This document shows, piece after piece, positions 60,538 through 64,000 of a stretch of 64,000 bases of DNA. The notes under the pieces are model-generated. The model saw only the letters and a list, made by a program, of their open reading frames with translations. It was not told where the DNA came from and made no database searches. This DNA is from an uncultured Eubacteriales bacterium (GTDB taxonomy: Bacteria > Bacillota > Clostridia > Oscillospirales > Acutalibacteraceae). Numbering within the stretch: the stretch's first letter is position 1; every line of letters begins with the position of its first letter. The translations under genes were made by a program, and so were the position numbers. The stretch is from assembly GCA_934486705.1 (NCBI GenBank), contig CAKSQS010000004.1:1-64000 (forward strand), in the 5' to 3' direction.

Positions 60538-61555
60538 TTGTGTTACCTCCCAGTTTTTTCATTACCTTTACAATGTTCATCTGTATCGGGCATTTTGCAA
60601 GACATCTGCCGCAGCCTACGCATGAGAACATACCGTCGTTATTTGTCGGGAAATACACAAGCTTGTGCATAAACCTCTGGCGGAAACGCTCTAATTGAGT
60701 CAGTCTCGGCTGACCTGCGGACATTTTGGTAAATTCGGAATACATACAGGAATCCCAACAGCGGAAACGCTTAACGCCGTGACCTGTGTTGAAGTCCTTA
60801 ATATCATAGCACTGGCAGGTGGGGCACACAAAGGTGCATGTGCCGCAGCCGAGGCAGCTTTCCGAAAGCTCTTTCCACTCGGGGCGGTCGAAAAATTCCT
60901 TTGTTTTGCCGTCGCCGAATGCATCAGCCTTGAGGTTTGCAAGCGGCAGCTTTGCCATTCTTTCGCGCGTCACCTTTTGCTGCTCGGCAACCGCAGTGCT
61001 ATCGGTATCTTCCGTAATACCGTTAAGCGCGTTTAAAAGCTTTTCGCCCTTTTCGGTTTTAGCGTCCATATAAAGCGCGTCTTCGGTTTTATAGCATACC
61101 ACATCGCCCGCAGGCTCTGCCGCGTCTATACCGAAAGTGGTGCAAAAGCAGGTCTCATTCGGTTTTGTGCAGGCAAGCGACATTATAACCCCGTGCTCGC
61201 GGCGGTTTTTATAATAGCTGTCCTGCGGCTCTGCCAAAAATACTTTATCCAGCACGTCAAAGCTTTTAACATCACACGCGCGCACGCCGAATACCACAAA
61301 ATCCTCGGTTTCGCTGCGAGTGTCAATAACCTCTATCTTTTTGCCCTCTACCTTAAAATCCATAAGGTTTTCGGTTTGGGGGAAGAAGAAATCCTTTGCG
61401 CTCCTTACGGTGTTAAGCGAATCGGAAAGCTTTTTGCCGTTTTCCCATTTTTCATATTTTGCGCCTGTTTTGGTATCAACCGGCATATAAAGCACATTGT
61501 TTTCTGCAATGGCGGAGAAAAGCAAATCTAATTTTTCAAGCGATATTTTACGCAT
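60530..61555 (-). CDS. 4Fe-4S dicluster subunit (FlxB/AsrA-like)
   Basis: A 341-residue iron-sulfur protein. The N-terminal 210 residues resemble AsrA (FFFPQTENLMDFKV, VFGVRACDVKSFDVLDKVF). Two 4Fe-4S motifs follow: CLGCGTCTFVCPTCQCYD near 220 and CVGCGRCLAKCPIQMN near 315. It should connect the NADH subunit with HdrA. The second ATG (61555) is chosen as AGGAGG is seven bases before it and only one base before the first ATG. No sulfite reductase AsrC follows, which argues against a sulfite role. Confidence 0.85.
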   Translation of the reverse strand: MRKISLEKLDLLFSAIAENNVLYMPVDTKTGAKYEKWENGKKLSDSLNTVRSAKDFFFPQTENLMDFKVEGKKIEVIDTRSETEDFVVFGVRACDVKSFDVLDKVFLAEPQDSYYKNRREHGVIMSLACTKPNETCFCTTFGIDAAEPAGDVVCYKTEDALYMDAKTEKGEKLLNALNGITEDTDSTAVAEQQKVTRERMAKLPLANLKADAFGDGKTKEFFDRPEWKELSESCLGCGTCTFVCPTCQCYDIKDFNTGHGVKRFRCWDSCMYSEFTKMSAGQPRLTQLERFRQRFMHKLVYFPTNNDGMFSCVGCGRCLAKCPIQMNIVKVMKKLGGNTNG

Positions 61556-62537
61556 TTTCATTCCTCCTTACAGCGTCGCCCGGCTCAATATCCTCGGTGG
61601 TGTAGTTTACTATCGGGGCGCGCGAGCCTACCTCTGCGCCCGCCTGATATTCGCCGTAAAAGCTGTCAATATCCTTTATAAACTTGCGGTTGAGCAGGTG
61701 CAGCGGAATGTGCTGCGGACATACCCTTGAGCACTCGCCGCAATCGGTACATCTGCCCACAACGTGGAAAGCGCGGATAATGTGGAACATTTTTTCTTCA
61801 AACTCGTTTGAAGCCGCCTTGTTTTCAACGCCCGAATTGGGGTTATCAAACACGCACTTTTCGCAGGTGCAGGCGGGGCAAACGTCGCGGCAGGCGTTGC
61901 AGCGTATGCAGCGGGATAATTCGTTCTGCCAGAAAGCGAAACGCTCGTCGGGGGTCATTTTTTCAAGTTTTTCAACCTCGTCAAAGCGGTTGGAGTCTAA
62001 AACTTCCCCGTCCTCGCCCAAAAGCTCATCGTAAGCCACGTGCTTTTTGGATTTGCAATTTAAGCACCTGTCGGGCAAAAGCTCGTTTCTGTCAAGCGTA
62101 ATTTCGCCGTCAAACAGTGTTTCTATTACCACCTTATCGCCGTTATCGGTCACCTTGGCAATGCCCTCGGCATTGCTTTTAATTTTGCCCGTATCAAGCA
62201 TACCCGCGCACGGCACGCCCACGGCGTAAACCTTTTCACGGTCAAAGCGATGCTCGGTTAAAAGCTGGTTAAAGCTGTATGTATCGCAGGGCTTTAAGAA
62301 AACAAGAACCTTGTTTTCATTCTTTCCCGTTTCCTTTACAAGGTACTTTGAAAAGTTAGCGCCGCAAAAATCGCCCCATACAAACTCTTTTTCAATATCC
62401 TCGGCGGTGACAAAAAGCGCGGGGGTAATATCATAATCAAATTCGCCCTTTTTCCAACCGAAAACACGGTCAACCGTGCCGTTTTTAAGTAATTCGGAGG
62501 CTTTATTTACTAAAACTTCGCGTTTTATTTCTTGCAT
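61548..62537 (-). CDS. 4Fe-4S protein with FrhB/AsrA-like domain (FlxC-like)
   Basis: A 329-residue protein. The N-terminal part (about 1-160) resembles the AsrA and coenzyme F420 dehydrogenase beta folds (VLVFLKPCDTYSFNQL, VGVPCAGMLDTGKI), followed by CLNCKSKKHVAYDELLG. Two 4Fe-4S motifs lie near 210 (CIRCNACRDVCPACTC) and 263 (CTDCGECSRVCPQHIP). It appears to be a paralogue of the next gene. It overlaps both neighbours by 8-13 bases, so translation is coupled. Confidence 0.8.
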   Translation of the reverse strand: MQEIKREVLVNKASELLKNGTVDRVFGWKKGEFDYDITPALFVTAEDIEKEFVWGDFCGANFSKYLVKETGKNENKVLVFLKPCDTYSFNQLLTEHRFDREKVYAVGVPCAGMLDTGKIKSNAEGIAKVTDNGDKVVIETLFDGEITLDRNELLPDRCLNCKSKKHVAYDELLGEDGEVLDSNRFDEVEKLEKMTPDERFAFWQNELSRCIRCNACRDVCPACTCEKCVFDNPNSGVENKAASNEFEEKMFHIIRAFHVVGRCTDCGECSRVCPQHIPLHLLNRKFIKDIDSFYGEYQAGAEVGSRAPIVNYTTEDIEPGDAVRRNENA

Positions 62538-62959
62538 CTTAAATCCTCCAATCTCTTGTTTTCACCGAGCGCCGCAACGGTTTTTGCAAAATCGTTCATT
62601 GTGGCGGCGAACTTTGCGCCCTCTGCCGCAGATACCCACTCAACGCGGGTGCGCTCCTTTTCAATGCCTAAAAAGTCAAGCATTGAGAAAAGCAGAGCCA
62701 TACGGCGGCGGGTATAATAGTTACCCGAGGTGTAGTGGCAGTCGCCGGGGTGGCAGCCGCAAAGAATTACGCCGTCTGCCCCGCGCTGAAACGCGCGTAA
62801 AATAAACATCGGGTTTACTCTGCATGAGCAGGGCACGCGAATTATTTTAACGTCGGCAGGGTAATTAAGTCTGTTATTTCCCGCAAGGTCTGCGCCGGCA
62901 TAAGAGCACCAGTTGCAGCAAAACGCCACTATAAGCGGCTTATATTCGTTTACTTGCAT
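62525..62959 (-). CDS. MvhD/FlxD-like [2Fe-2S] electron-transfer protein
   Basis: A 144-residue protein of the hydrogenase iron-sulfur subunit (MvhD) family. Cysteines C14, C15, C18, C44, C46, C67, C69 and C74 lie in FCCNWCSYAGADLAG, RVPCSCRVNP and LCGCHPGDCHYTSGN. MvhD proteins dock to HdrA and link it to an electron donor, here the Flx subunits in place of a hydrogenase. It overlaps the hdrA gene by ten bases. Confidence 0.92.
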   Translation of the reverse strand: MQVNEYKPLIVAFCCNWCSYAGADLAGNNRLNYPADVKIIRVPCSCRVNPMFILRAFQRGADGVILCGCHPGDCHYTSGNYYTRRRMALLFSMLDFLGIEKERTRVEWVSAAEGAKFAATMNDFAKTVAALGENKRLEDLRCKK

Positions 62960-64000
62960 ATTGCGTCTACCTCCGCCATAATCTGTTTATTCATAAAGCC
63001 CTTTAAGTCCATAGCGCCTGACATACAGGCAACCGTGCAAGCGCCGCAGCCCTGGCACACAGCCTCGTTTACAACCGCTACGCGGCGAACCTTTGTGGTT
63101 CTGTCGGGCATTCTGAACTCTTTATCAACATAGGAAATTGCGCCGTAGGGGCAAACCTTTTCGCAGGTTGAGCAGCCGTTGCACATCATTTCATCGGAGT
63201 GCGCAACGCACGGGTTACCCGTAAGCTTATCCTTGCAGAGAAGCCCTATAACCTTAGAGGCAGCCGCTCCCGCTTGGGAAACGGTTTCGGGTATATCCTT
63301 CGGCCCTTGGCATGTGCCCGAAAGGAACACGCCCGCAGTGGGGCTTTCAACCGGGCGGAGCTTGGGGTGCGCCTCGGTAAAGAAGTCGTTTGTATCCATA
63401 CTGGCGGTAAGCATTGTAGCAAGCGGACGGGCGGATTTATCCGGCTCGATAGCGGCGGCAAGCACCACTAAGTCTGCGTCTATATGCAGCTGTTTGCCGT
63501 AAATTAAATCAGAGCCCTGAACCTTGAGCTTATTGCCCTCGGGGGATACCTTGCCCACCATACCCTTTATATAGTGAACGCCGTATTCCTCAACCGCGCG
63601 GCGGTAGAACTCATCAAAGTTTTTACCGGGGGTGCGCACATCTATATAGAACACATAAACCTCGGTATCGGGGTATTTATCCCTTATAAGCATTGCGTGC
63701 TTTGCTGTGTACATACAGCATATTTTAGAGCAATATTCCTTGCCCTTTTCGGCGCATGCCTCGCACCTTGAGCCGACGCACTGAACGAAAACTATCGTGT
63801 GCGGATGCTCATGATCCGACGGGCGCAAAAGCGTACCGCCCGTAGGGCCTGCCGCGTTCATAAGGCGCTCTAATTCAAGCGAGGTTATAACGTCCTTTGA
63901 CTGGGAGTAAGCAAACTCGTCAAACTTCTCCATAGAAATGGGGTTAAAGCCCGTGGCAACCACTATTGCGCCGTATTTTTCCTTAACGAACTCGTCCTTT
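62950..64000 (-). CDS. HdrA-like flavoprotein, C-terminal part
   Basis: The gene runs off the right edge; 350 codons are visible. It matches heterodisulfide reductase subunit A: VFVQCVGSRCEACAEKGKEY and CSKICCMYTAKHAML, the FAD/NAD-fold strand DLVVLAAAIEPD, a VFLSGTCQGPKDIPETVSQA motif, and two C-terminal 4Fe-4S clusters (CNGCSTCEKVCPYGAIS and CQGCGACTVACMSGAMD). HdrA carries the bifurcating FAD that splits electron pairs between high- and low-potential acceptors. A GTG at 63963 is internal, not a start, because family sequence continues upstream. Confidence 0.92.
   Translation of the reverse strand, partial: KDEFVKEKYGAIVVATGFNPISMEKFDEFAYSQSKDVITSLELERLMNAAGPTGGTLLRPSDHEHPHTIVFVQCVGSRCEACAEKGKEYCSKICCMYTAKHAMLIRDKYPDTEVYVFYIDVRTPGKNFDEFYRRAVEEYGVHYIKGMVGKVSPEGNKLKVQGSDLIYGKQLHIDADLVVLAAAIEPDKSARPLATMLTASMDTNDFFTEAHPKLRPVESPTAGVFLSGTCQGPKDIPETVSQAGAAASKVIGLLCKDKLTGNPCVAHSDEMMCNGCSTCEKVCPYGAISYVDKEFRMPDRTTKVRRVAVVNEAVCQGCGACTVACMSGAMDLKGFMNKQIMAEVDAICK

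Noticed and set aside
59704..62537. Anaerobic sulfite reductase operon (asrABC)
   Set aside because: AsrA- and AsrB-like subunits are present but no AsrC sirohaem subunit; MvhD and HdrA neighbours fit the Flx-Hdr system better.

Overview
The window looks like chromosome from an anaerobic Gram-positive clostridium, probably a gut Oscillospiraceae/Ruminococcaceae-type bacterium. The evidence is strong AGGAGG-type ribosome sites, sigma-A promoters with TTGACA-17-TATAAT spacing, a Gram-positive LexA box, wall genes (LCP protein, MurC, lysozymes, dlt-like acylation), cohesin and dockerin modules, a flavodiiron protein and an Hdr/Flx electron-transfer cluster. No rRNA, tRNA, CRISPR array, prophage or complete insertion sequence was seen. 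Most genes lie on the minus strand.

Layout. 1-605 is a dGTPase cut by the left edge. 806-7936 is a five-gene dlt-like surface acylation operon headed by a fused ABC transporter, with an excellent promoter and a palindromic operator. 8285-12323 holds a two-component system, an amidase and a TVP38 membrane protein, divergent from a Xer recombinase. 13512-19465 holds a zinc-ribbon protein, a SigH-like sigma factor, two secreted lipoprotein wall enzymes (C39 peptidase, GH25 lysozyme) and an FAD oxidoreductase. 19838-24914 is a Gld-type ABC exporter operon. 25006-31304 is an aec-galT-capA-alaX-murC run, divergent from cca. 32657-36472 is a 1271-residue two-headed autolysin with ricin-type repeats, two 790-bp parts of which appear identical. 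36562-43825 runs dockerin glucosaminidase, membrane cohesin protein, flavodiiron protein, TrkA, TrkH. 44013-47322 is a VTC / DUF4956 / Cthe_2159-like cluster. 47398-48888 is an accessory patch of small genes, including an SOS-controlled membrane microprotein. 48970-50480 is cysK-rrf2 behind a possible cysteine leader peptide. 50640-56681 holds LCP, an orphan response regulator, RadC, RluA, a MITE and a PadR/HAAS/DUF4097 operon. 57126-64000 is a soluble electron-bifurcation-type operon, HdrA-MvhD-FlxC-FlxB-FlxA, ending in a fumarate-reductase-like pair.

Themes. Much of the window builds, remodels or defends the cell envelope. The right end is redox metabolism: the Hdr/Flx genes should take electrons from NADH, and the final two genes look like the terminal reductase. 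Small dispersed repeats fill the larger gaps: a composite hairpin repeat near 700, 8050-8280 and 19660-19830, and two unrelated 273-bp elements with inverted ends at 54381 and 59431.

Starts were moved from the longest possible reading frame where an ATG/GTG/TTG with a good ribosome site or family alignment argued for it. Functions rest on motif recognition by eye; no database search was run.
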